Source: Chlamydoabsidia padenii
Taxonomy: Eukaryota > Mucoromycota > Mucoromycetes > Mucorales > Cunninghamellaceae
Assembly (NCBI GenBank): GCA_025330725.1
Contig: JAIWND010000020.1
Coordinates: forward strand, 248,001 to 312,000
Length of the DNA: 64,000 nucleotides
Reading direction: 5' to 3'
The position numbers were made by a program, and so were the translations under genes. Positions 47,968-57,307 of the stretch are shown piece after piece; position 1 is the first letter of the stretch; every line of letters starts with the position of its first letter. The notes under the pieces were generated by a model. It saw nothing but the letters and a program-made list of their open reading frames with translations, was not told the DNA's origin and did not search any database.

Positions 47968-49095
47968 TATATATGTATGCAGTAATAATAAAAAACAACC
48001 ACTCCCTCGCTTTTATCCTACTTGGTCTAGTCTCACAAAAAAGAAAGTATTTATCTTTGTCATGTTTGAAACACATTATACGTTTGTTTTTAAAGCATTT
48101 TACATCCACTTACATGACATGACTTGGAAATATTCATGTTTAGCCCATATTTACAAATATGGAACATTCATTCATGCTGACCTGACAATGTTCAATCGGC
48201 GCTTGAATTGTTACTTTTTTCTCCATCTCTTTCAGCATGAATATTTCTCTTAAAGAAAGATCCCATTTTCATCAGTTTCCATCATGTCCTCTCTAACAAG
48301 ATGTTATGTAGTCAGGGTGATGATATCTAATGTTTTAACATTCAGGGTTGTGTGACAATACCACAAGGTAAAACAGAAGCAAAAAATAAAATAAAAATAA
48401 AAAAAGCCCGAGAAAATGTCCCTTCTATGCAATTCATGATCTTTTTTATTTACAAGTGGTGGGGATGAAACATACTATCAAAGGAACCTTCTCCCCCGAT
48501 TCTTCTTTTACCCCCCCCCTTTGATCAATCTATGATGATGATATGTAGCATTACATAAAAAAAGTGTGACAGGTCAAAAGATATCAATGCCAAAAGGTGA
48601 TACAAAGTACCACATTCACCAAAAGATTCTTTGCATTGATTGGTAAAGATAAAAAAGATAAACTATTAGGTCCATCAGCCAATCTTCATGGGCACGTAAA
48701 GTTTCGATTTCAAGCCCCGCAAAGAGTGCAATGTGCCTATCATTGTTCTTATTTGAACCTTGTCGACTCTTATCATAACCCAATAGAAGGGTCTTGATGC
48801 CATCTTGGCCACGTTTTTTCACAAGATGGGAATCATCCCTTTTTTGGCAAGAGGGAAATTTTTATTATCAGCTTGAAAGAGGTGATCGATAATCGATTAA
48901 AACTTGGAAAAGTCACAACCCGCCATTTACCGCTCTTTCCACTTGAATTGCCGCATATCTTTTCCCCCACCTCTTTTTTTTTTTCTTCTTTCTTTCTTCT
49001 TCTTTTTCTTTCTTCTGCTTCTTTGTTACACTCTTTTATATATATATAGAATTATATACTTCCTCTTTTTTTATTATTATTACTTTTTACCTGTG
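47968..49095. other. 1.1 kb intergenic, no gene recognised
   Basis: AT-rich, with an element-like TTTCAAGCCCCGC at 48708-48720 and a weak one at 48914-48924. Short frames on both strands lack domains. A long C/T tract precedes the next gene. Confidence 0.5.
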
Positions 49096-49717
49096 ATGAC
49101 CACTTATCAAGATGCATGTCAACCAACCACATCTTTTATAGACCAACACGAACATGATTATGCCGAGGATAAATGTAACGCGACAACCACCACACCGATT
49201 TCGCCTTACAGGTACATTTATAAAACAACACTAATAGTATAAAACACAAAAAAAGGGTCATGGCATTGTGCGTGTACTGTTTATCATGACAGGATTCTCA
49301 CGGTACCATGATACTTCATTCCACCCTAATCTAATGCACTGACCTAACCATTTCTTCTTAATATAGTACTGACAATGATACCAACACACCTTATCATATT
49401 CGTGTACTTGGGATTGCGGAACAAGGAGCCAAGTCTCGCGTGGAAACTCAAATTCGACTCAATCTGGAATTGATCAATCATCACGGTGAAAAGGTACAAG
49501 ACTGGTCCCATGTACGACTGCCTGATCCTCTACTGACACTCAAACGACGAAATGCATCCACCTCGACTCTTATCACCAACAGAAAACGAGGGGAACAACA
49601 ACCATTGGATGCTGCTGATATTCCTCAAGATACCATTCTCCATCTTCGGGCGTCGGTGATTTGTGAAAGTGATACTACTAGAAAAGTCAAAATGTGTCAA
49701 CGATGTGTGTGGCGTGA

Positions 49718-49752
<35 letters not shown>

Positions 49753-50966
49753 TAAAATATACCGGGGATCAAGTAAAAGCTAATCTGTGTTTTTTTTTTT
49801 TTTTTTACTATGGTAGTGGAAGCGCGCTGATCGAAAGAAGGCGGGAAGAAGACTGGGTGCCACTGTTTACGATGAAACACTAATGGAACGGGAAAGGCAA
49901 CGCATCCTATTGTTTAATAGTGATCCACTCTTGGCTTTCCATGAAGGGGAATGTGTCTTACCCACTCGGATCACCTGTTATTCTCGACATCATGATGAAC
50001 GACAAGGGTTTAGGTAAATAAATAAATAAATAAATAGGGAAAAGCATATACTTAATCCTTTTTACTTTATATAGAATCACTTTTACAATGTATGATCACC
50101 AAGGCAAATTGGTGGCAACAGGTACATCTCCTCCCGTCATGATAACCGATGACCACAAGAATTTGGCAAAACTAGGTGACAAGCGCCGGCGCCGAAGAAA
50201 GAGAAAGTCTGTGTCTCCTATTGTTGAATCTCTACCTACACCTGAAGAAGATACATTGGCAACATTTGATGATATCACTGGGCAACAACAACAAATGGTA
50301 AAACTAGAAGATCATATATCACCCACCGGCTTGGATAACGACGAGGATATCATCAAAAGTATGGATTCTTTCATCTCAATGGCGGCTACATCTCTGCCAC
50401 CTACCGACTCAGCAAGTTATCTGGACCCTACTCTGTTTTTCCCCACCCTCAAATCACCTCCTGATCTCCACTCACTCTCACTCTGGTCATCGCCTTCTTC
50501 CTCGCCCACCACAGGTTCTTCACCACCATCACCACTCACCATCACATCTACCTTTACATCACCATTACTACATACCCAACATCCTCAAGTGGAACGTATG
50601 ATTCCTGATGTGGCCTCCTTGGAAGGCGGCACAGAAATCACGATATTGGGATCCAATTTTTACGAGGGGCTGGTTTGTTATTTTGGTGATCAACAAGCAT
50701 TGACGGCGTATTGGAGTCCTACGACCTTGGTATGTACTGTGCCTCCTTCAACTCGACCAGGTCCTGTCTTGGTCACTTTGGTCGATCAAGCTTCTTTTGT
50801 CTCGTCCTTGACCACACCTCATCTCGTATTTACATACCAACAACCAACAAAAGATCCCTGGGATGATCATACTTTACACACCTTGACCTGGCAAGTCCTC
50901 AATCTCAATATGACCCAAAATGTCCATGATGCTCAGCAAATCGCTCTTCGTTTGCTTCAAATGTGA
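49096..50966 (+). CDS. Mga2/Spt23-like transcription factor lacking ankyrin repeats and membrane anchor
   Basis: Related to Mga2/Spt23, ER-anchored activators of the fatty-acid desaturase gene. Four exons (49096-49211, 49367-49718, 49817-50013, 50075-50966) give 518 residues. The family N-terminal domain reads IRVLGIAEQGAKSRVETQIR, WSHVRLPDPLLTLKRR, then a Cys pair CQRCVWREWKRADRKKAG and ECVLPTRITCYSRHH. After an acidic, Ser/Pro-rich segment comes an IPT/TIG domain: MIPDVASLEGGTEITILGSN, FYEGLVCYFGD, YWSPTTLVCTVPPSTRPGPV. The last block NLNMTQNVHDAQQIALRLLQ matches the helix preceding the ankyrins in Mga2, and then the protein stops. No ankyrin repeat or transmembrane helix follows. Confidence 0.85.
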
Positions 50967-51419
50967 TCTTTCTCTCTCTTCCCCTTCCCACATTGTATTA
51001 TTAGTCACCCTCTTTTTATATATGATACCTTCCTTGTAGTCTTTTTTTTATTTTTATATGTGTATAATTTGTTATAACTCTTCCCCGATTTATGTTTTAG
51101 TTTAGCTTTTTTTTTTTTTTCCAAATCAATTTTTATATAATAAAACGTAATGTATACAACACAGTAATGTTTATCAACATGCTGAAACTTTACAACCAAA
51201 CTGATATGATTGGTTCTATCTGGTGTGTATAGATCAGACGTGCTAGACACTTTAAACCCCGGCGGTAACGCATAAACGCCCCTATCACGCTGTATGACCC
51301 CGCCATGTTTAAGTAATATATATAAAACAAAAAGATAGGCCAAGTATGTTAAAAAGACCCTTGTTTATTGGGTACAATAAGCATCTATAGTTTTTATTAT
51401 TATTTAAGAGCCAATCCAA

Positions 51420-51890
51420 ATCTATCAAACAAAAAGGCTAATCTATAGTTTCCCCCTCCCACCCACGATCGCCCACCCCGCCCTATAACATTGATTTCCC
51501 GTTTCCCACCTTTGGTTTCGGTTACACTGACAATGTTTCCCAACTGGATGACGATCTAAAAGACAAAAAATGTTATAATCGGTTTGTTTTTCATTTTTCT
51601 TTATTTTGATATTACCTGGATAGTGGGAAGATGTACTGAGAAGGTTACCCGCGAGTGTCGTCATACAGATTCCTATCGGCGCCTATTAGAGAAGGAGGGG
51701 GGGGTTCCATCAAACAGACCATAAGCAAGTCATTTTATCATGTATCTTACCAGCTTGGTCTTCTTCTTTTGCATCGAGTCCATTCATGGTTGGTTGAGGG
51801 TGAATCATTACAAGTGAATGTACCAGATAAGAGTCTACCATGGGATGGTGTTGCTGCTGAGATGATTGTGTGAATTAAAAAAAAAAAAAA
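51420..51890 (-). other. Possible spliced minus-strand transcript, coding status unclear
   Basis: Three exon-like blocks on the minus strand are bounded by good signals: acceptor ATCTCAG near 51875, donor GTAAGA near 51750, acceptor TAATAG near 51689, donor GTAATA near 51615, acceptor TTTTAG near 51558. Each block is open in one frame but the open frames do not join: VDSYLVHSLVMIHPQPTMNG, GICMTTLAGNLLSTSSHY and QLGNIVSVTETKGGKREINV. It may be a decayed gene, a non-coding RNA, or a gene whose junctions I have misplaced. Family unknown. Confidence 0.28.
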
Positions 51891-52142
51891 ATTAGTGGAA
51901 GAGAGAGGTAGAAATTGAAACCCACCTGATTCTGTCTTTCTATAGGGGAGGATCTAGCGGGGTTTGCAAACAAGCCCAAGTCCTGGATCTTAGTCTTGCA
52001 TGAGACCTACGTACCCATAAACAGTTACGTTCAGGCACACATATATTCTTAAGATCCACTATGAATATCATCTTTACGAATATCAAGCCCAATTGTTCTT
52101 CTATAGACCCCGTGGAATCGGAAAATGCTAGGCACACGGAAT

Positions 52143-52305
52143 TTTGGAAGAGCACTTGTCACTCAATTGTCAACCGATGCTAATGATTAAAGTGGCCATG
52201 TAGGCACTATGGTATATTTCCAACATACTTTACCGCCAAAGCCAAGCCCCAAGTCCCTTATGTCAGTATGTTCAGGCTTGCGATGACTTTTACCTGCCAT
52301 TTGTG
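52143..52305 (+). repeat. Degenerate direct repeat, copy A
   Basis: Begins TTTGGAAGAGCACT, contains CCGATGCTAATGATTAAAG and ends near TTTTACCTGCC. Matches copy B 227 nt downstream over about 160 nt with many substitutions. Confidence 0.8.
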
Positions 52306-52369
52306 TAAGAGAGAAGAGGAAACCACATTTCGTTCTTAAACCCCGACCGCCCTTGATTCCCTACTAAGA

Positions 52370-52528
52370 TTTGGAAAGAGCACTACTCGCTTCATTGTTA
52401 ACCGATGCTAATGATTAAAGTGACCATCCTATAACATATTTTCAACAAAAGTCACCACAAAAGCCAAGCTCCAAGACCCTTGTGTCAGTCTATCCGAGCT
52501 TGCTATGACTTTAACCTGTCCTTTTGCG
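52370..52528 (+). repeat. Degenerate direct repeat, copy B
   Basis: Begins TTTGGAAAGAGCACT, contains the same CCGATGCTAATGATTAAAG core and ends near TTTAACCTGTCC. No coding frame is shared between the copies. Confidence 0.8.
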
Positions 52529-52866
52529 ATGAGGATTGTTTTTTTTCTATGCAGAAAAAACTTCAATTCCCGTGGAATCATCCAGCCTTATCGTTTATGA
52601 TCTTTGGCATGATCCCAATTTCAAATCCCGATTATTCAAACCACGCCGAGTGAACGATCATACGAGCGTACAAACACTGTTCGATGATTGAGTAGAGATA
52701 AAAGACAATATATTATTATATATACGGTATCATTAAAGTAAAGAGAGAGAGATGTACAAAGACTATACTAATAAGAATATGTGAGGTGGGAGACTAGTTA
52801 ATATCTATATGTATATATGTATAACCAAAAAGTACAATAAATAACATTATCTAATTCTAAACCAGT

Positions 52867-54347
52867 TTATAAAGATGATGGATGAGATGCCAATTGACCC
52901 AACAGATCGACGACTTGTTGACTTGTATCCACACAATATCTTGCCAATGTTTGTTTTGTAGAAGGACCAACGAGAATGGTATGTGTCTTGGTATCGTTGA
53001 ACAAGGCCCTAAACATATCCTCATCTGTTTGATCATCCCCAGCACAAATCACAAAATCAGCCTCTTGTTGTTGTCGAATACGTTTCACCACGTTGCCCTT
53101 GTTGACCAGTACCGAGCGGACCTCCAAATTCATTTTGCCCACGAGAATATCTACACCAGGTAAATCTTTAAGAGCCTGATGACATTCATCCGATTTCCTC
53201 GTTCTACAAAAAAAAAAGAGAGAGATATGTGAGTATATATATATATATATATATATCATAAACCAACTTACGCAGTGTCTAAATCAAGCGCATTCCTGTA
53301 ATGCCAAGTGATGGATGATTTCTTTTGTTCGATTTCGGTGCCAGGTAATCCATCAGTGAAACGAGTAAAAATCGCCAACGCTTGAGGTTTCCATGGCAAA
53401 ACGGCATCCTTGAGCATATCGATCCAATTGGTATCACCAGGCATTTTCATAAACGAACCATGTTCGGCAGATAACCCAAGACCATGTAAATGACCAAAAC
53501 AATCGTGTAAAAACTTTTGATCCCGACCAGAGATAATCCATACCGTATTCAGAGGATCCCTGCATAATGTGGTGAGATGGTCCAATAAGGAACGAGTAGG
53601 AAGTGCCATTTCAGGTCGACTGACAATGGGAGTCAATGTGCCCTATAAAAAAAAAAAAAGAGTGAGTTGTTTTATCCCATTGGTGGCGGCGTACCACACT
53701 TACATCGTAATCAAATAAAAACAACCGTTGCTTTTTCGCCCCTTGGTATGCTTGAATGACTTGTTTGACTATTAATGGTTGAGGATGAGAAGGTACCTAT
53801 ACATCAAAAGAGTCAGTAAAAAAAAAACAATCCCATCCATCCCATTCTAACCTACCGGTGTCACAGGACCATGAATGTTGGTCAAGATAGAATCAAGTAG
53901 TGAAGAGAGTTGATCGACATGCTGAATTGTTGTCACTTTGTATTCGTCCACAGGTAATAAAGGAGGAGAAGGAGGTAACAATGGTTTGGAAGGATCAATG
54001 AGAATAATATGTTTTGCCATGGGAGGAGTAGAGCCATGATGATGGGCTTCTTTTAACCATGAGTGTTGTTTGTCAGGGTTCATTAATAAGATACAAATAT
54101 CGGCTCGAGCCAGCAAGGAAGCATCAGGTTTGTCAAGATGATAAAAAGGTACCTTGGAGACAGATAGAGGTTTGGTCGATAAAGAAGAGAATGCAATAGC
54201 CACATGATGTTGCCATTGGGGATAATCCAAAAGGAATGTTTCTAGAGTGGGTATCAGTGGTGAAGATAAATAGTGTTCATCTTGTTCGCAATAAACGACC
54301 TGTCGATCAAGACTGGCTTGTTGGAACATCAAGTAGTGTTGTGACAT
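52867..54347 (-). CDS. Trehalose-6-phosphate phosphatase-like HAD enzyme
   Basis: Likely dephosphorylates trehalose-6-phosphate, the last step of trehalose synthesis. Four exons (54347-53856, 53796-53704, 53642-53272, 53203-52867) give 430 residues. The HAD nucleophile motif LFLFDYDGTLTPI is split exactly after FDYD by intron 2. Later motifs are WIISGRDQKFLHDCFG, LGLSAEHGSFMKMPG, ITWHYRNA, VNKGNVVKRI and FVICAGDDQTDEDMFRAL. Yeast-type Tps2 has a full Tps1-like glycosyltransferase domain before this. Here only about 160 unrelated-looking N-terminal residues precede it, with a proline-rich stretch PLLPPSPPLLPV. So this is a stand-alone phosphatase with a novel or decayed N domain. Confidence 0.87.
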
Positions 54348-54465
54348 TATATATATATATATGTAAAGTGAAGGATTAGTGTATAGAGAAAGGAAAAAAA
54401 GGAAAGAAAAAAAAGAGAGCGGAAAAAATTCAACCTTTATAAAATCGAGGATCAACTAGAGATAA

Positions 54466-54479
54466 GCGGAATTTGAAAT
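54466..54479 (-). promoter_or_regulatory. Promoter element of the trehalose phosphatase gene
   Basis: GCGGAATTTGAAAT, 119 nt upstream of the start; same variant as at SSE1. Confidence 0.5.
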
Positions 54480-54824
54480 GATCACAACACACAACAGGGT
54501 TGTTTTGAAGATCCCGCTATCAGTAACCATTTTCCCCTGATGACATCTTTTTAACTAGTTTTTTTTTTTTTTTCTTTCTTCCTTGCATTAGCGTTGATGA
54601 TGGCAAGAACAAAAAGGTTTATATAACTGTACTACTTTTTATCGATAATGAAAAAAAAAAAGAGAAAGTGTACTACTATCTTTGGTCATATCAGCGTCAT
54701 ACATTCAATATCCGATTCTTTCTATCTTTTGGAACGTTTTTGATAAAGTTTTATATATACGTATATCATTGTTTGTGATCAAATCTCAGTCAGCCATTTG
54801 TCACTGTTTTAAACAATAGACTGA

Positions 54825-54838
54825 GCGGGATTTAAAAT
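54825..54838 (+). promoter_or_regulatory. Promoter element of the MRG gene
   Basis: GCGGGATTTAAAAT, 175 nt before the ATG. Confidence 0.5.
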
Positions 54839-55012
54839 AATCGGGGTCAGTGATACCTTGATGAAATGAAATCGACGCGGCAAATAAAAAAATACCTAGT
54901 CTCTCTCTCTCTCTCTCTTTTCTCATATTTACTTGGGAACAGACTGTCAATGATTGATCCTACTTGAATATATATATATATTTTACAAATAAATGAACAA
55001 TAAAAAGTAACA

Positions 55013-55907
55013 ATGCAACTCAAACGAAAATCAAGTAAAGCTCATGATGGTGGACGGAAACGAGCCAGAGATATGACGACAGATACAATGGTAGGGTAAG
55101 AGAATACTCTTTTTTTTTTTTTTTTTTTTTTTGTCACTCACTTGGAAACTATTCTTTGTTTGTTTGTTTCGTTTTGTTTTTTACTTTAGGACGACAATGA
55201 TACACCAAGACTAGACTTACAACTCGACATGCCATCATCGTTAAAGGGGATACTAATTGAAGATTGGGAAAATATTACCAAAGAAGGACTTGTAAGTACA
55301 TATTTATGTGTGTATGTATATAACAGACTAACCAAAATGTAAAACCTTCTTTAGCTTGTCAATTTGCCAGCCAAAACCACAGTGTCGGATATATTGGATC
55401 AGTATTATCACTCACAACATAAAGGGTAAAGATTGATTATGACTTGATTTGAACTGACAAACTTTTATATAGGAATGATGATAGACTGAATCAGACGATT
55501 CAAGGCATTAAACTCTATTTCCGTCATCTCTTGGGCAACATGTTACTCTATCGATCTGAAAGGGAACAATATATTGACTTGCTTAGATCGAATAAGAATG
55601 TGGTGGATATCTATGGTGCTGAACATTTGTTAAGACTCTTTGGTAAGTAAAGGGTATGTCTTTATCAACCCCACTCACTTTTTCTTTCTTTCTTTTTAGT
55701 GGAATTATCAGCTATTATGATGGAAGCCAAACTGGATACCGATACATTGGAACAATTACAAATTACATTTATGGATATTCTGACGTAAGTTTCTTATTTG
55801 TTTATTTTGTATATGTCAATAACTTGACCTCATTTTAATATAGATTCCTTCATAATAATGAAAAGGATTATTTTGCAAAGGACTACAAAGTAAATCGAAA
55901 TAGATAA
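55013..55907 (+). CDS. MRG-domain protein without chromodomain (Eaf3/MRG15 family)
   Basis: MRG domain proteins act in NuA4 acetyltransferase and Rpd3S-type deacetylase complexes. Six exons (55013-55090, 55190-55291, 55355-55425, 55473-55642, 55700-55784, 55844-55907) give 189 residues. After a short basic N terminus (MQLKRKSSKAHDGGRKRARD) comes the MRG domain: MPSSLKGILIEDWENITKEG, VNLPAKTTVSDILDQYY, IKLYFRHLLGNMLLYRSERE, YGAEHLLRLFVELSAIM and FLHNNEKDYFAKDYKV. Eaf3/MRG15 carry an N-terminal chromodomain that reads methylated H3K36. None is encoded here or in the 665 nt upstream, which hold the promoter. It resembles MORF4-like truncated paralogues. A full-length paralogue is expected elsewhere. 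Confidence 0.87.
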
Positions 55908-56224
55908 GAAGGCTGTATATATGATGTCAACTTCCTGTCAATCTCACCTTTGGGGCTTCCCCAGTACGGGTCTTGGTTTAGGCATATCTTTCCTATCGAT
56001 AACAATTGTCGTATATAGTAAGGTCATCATCCTTTCCCCCCCCCCTATTAATGCGGTACAGACATACTCCCTTTCCCTATCTTGATCAAAATATCCATTA
56101 TCATCCACTCATTTTTTAAATCTCCGTCAATGCATCTCTATATAAAACCCTTCATTCCATTCTCTTCCTCGTTTTTTTTTTTTAAAAAATAAAACATTTG
56201 GCACTTTTTATATATATATACAAT
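55908..56224. other. Intergenic
   Basis: Short spacer with TTTTTTAAATCTCCG-type element at 56112-56127, T-tract and TATATA just before the next ATG. No gene. Confidence 0.5.
56112..56127 (+). promoter_or_regulatory. Promoter element of the F-box gene
   Basis: A TTTTTTAAATCTCCG-type copy, 98 nt before the ATG. One C of CCCG is replaced by T. Confidence 0.4.
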
Positions 56225-56872
56225 ATGACTGACCTGCCTCTTGAAATCATTGATCATATCATAACGTTTGTAGATGCATCTTGCCTTTACGAACTAGGTC
56301 ATGTCTCCCGTGTGCTCCGCCTCTTGAGCAAAAAACACCTCTACCATAATCATATTCAACATGTATCTATTCGATTATGGATGCATCAACCCGGCACTAT
56401 GGCTCATACCCCTATCGACTTTGAATACCAACAACCTTGTTATCCTCTTGCCGCCCATTTTGGCTTCAACCACCATCAGGCCATTCGATTCAATCCCAAC
56501 AAACCCATCTACTTTGATGGGTGCACCATCATCATTCATGGCAAAGAGCGGAAACATTATGGTATTACTTACCAACAACCGATTTCACTGGACTTGACGT
56601 CTTGTTGGACGATCGAACGACAAGGACAATGGTCGATGAAAGGAAAACTGGAACAGGATGGCTATTTGACACCGACAGCTCTGGTGTGTAACTGCAATCT
56701 CTTCAACCCGGATACATTGGATATTATCTCAAGGCAACAAATCATACGTTTACAAGAACGTATTCAACAAAAGCAACACCGTGGGTTGAAAAAGGAATGT
56801 TGCTCTGCTACTTCTTGTAGCTTATTACCCCGACCTTTTACTTCCCCATTCTTATCCATCTCATCCTCTTAG
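56225..56872 (+). CDS. F-box domain protein, single exon
   Basis: Putative SCF adaptor of 215 residues. The F-box is at the very N terminus: MTDLPLEIIDHIITFVDASC then LYELGHVSRVLRLLSKKHLY. The remainder includes FEYQQPCYPLAAHFGFNHHQ, a beta-rich region and a Gln/Arg helix QQIIRLQERIQQKQHRGLKK. It shows no WD40, LRR or Kelch repeats, so the substrate-binding part is unknown. Nine extra in-frame codons upstream include another ATG (56198) inside the TATA-rich leader; the inner ATG opens directly on the F-box and is preferred. Confidence 0.75.
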   Translation: MTDLPLEIIDHIITFVDASCLYELGHVSRVLRLLSKKHLYHNHIQHVSIRLWMHQPGTMAHTPIDFEYQQPCYPLAAHFGFNHHQAIRFNPNKPIYFDGCTIIIHGKERKHYGITYQQPISLDLTSCWTIERQGQWSMKGKLEQDGYLTPTALVCNCNLFNPDTLDIISRQQIIRLQERIQQKQHRGLKKECCSATSCSLLPRPFTSPFLSISSS

Positions 56873-57307
56873 ATTATAGTCCCCCTTGTACATAATACAC
56901 AGTCATCTTGCATAATAAAGAATACCCTTCGAAATAAAAAAAACATCTTTTTGCTCATGATATCACATTCTCGGTATATCCTACATGAATCGTTTATGCC
57001 AGACCAGACGTCTCGGATCCGCATGAAACATATTAAACCCCCGCCATAGATAAGGTATTTACTGTTTATGGTATATTTTAAAAGTGTTCTTTTTCTTCTA
57101 GCAATGTTGAAAATAGTTTCATTCCTCATTTTTATCAATCTGTATTTCTAGAAGATTTTCAAACATTAAGTATGAAGTGATGCATTTTTTTTTCCTGCCA
57201 ACATCCCGAATCAATCGGGGTTTAAACATGTCGACGTCTGTGGGAAAAAAAGGCGGCCTTTTTTTTTTTTTTTTTCTTGTCTACCTTCTTTCTGTTCTCC
57301 CACACTC
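56873..57307. other. Intergenic
   Basis: An element-like AAACCCCCGCC near 57034-57046 and a good copy at 57216-57228 for the protease gene. T18 tract at 57259-57276. No gene. Confidence 0.5.
57216..57228 (+). promoter_or_regulatory. Promoter element of the M28 protease gene
   Basis: CGGGGTTTAAACA, 80 nt before the ATG. Confidence 0.5.

Larger units (their letters stand above)
50967..52866. other. 1.9 kb gene-poor interval with degenerate repeats
   Basis: Contains a possible minus-strand spliced transcript (51420-51890), a pair of diverged direct repeats (52143-52305 and 52370-52528) and element copies at 51251-51264, 51958-51971, near 52335-52347 and at 52619-52632. No confident gene. Confidence 0.5.
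54348..55012. other. Divergent intergenic
   Basis: Element copies at 54466-54479 (phosphatase gene) and 54825-54838 (MRG gene), plus CCCGCT near 54515. CT repeat at 54900-54917. A five-codon upstream ORF (54993-55010, MNNKK) ends two bases before the MRG start. No other gene. Confidence 0.55.

Noticed and set aside
52143..52528. CRISPR-like or satellite array
   Set aside because: Only two diverged copies of about 160 nt, no short regular repeat-spacer pattern, and a eukaryotic context.
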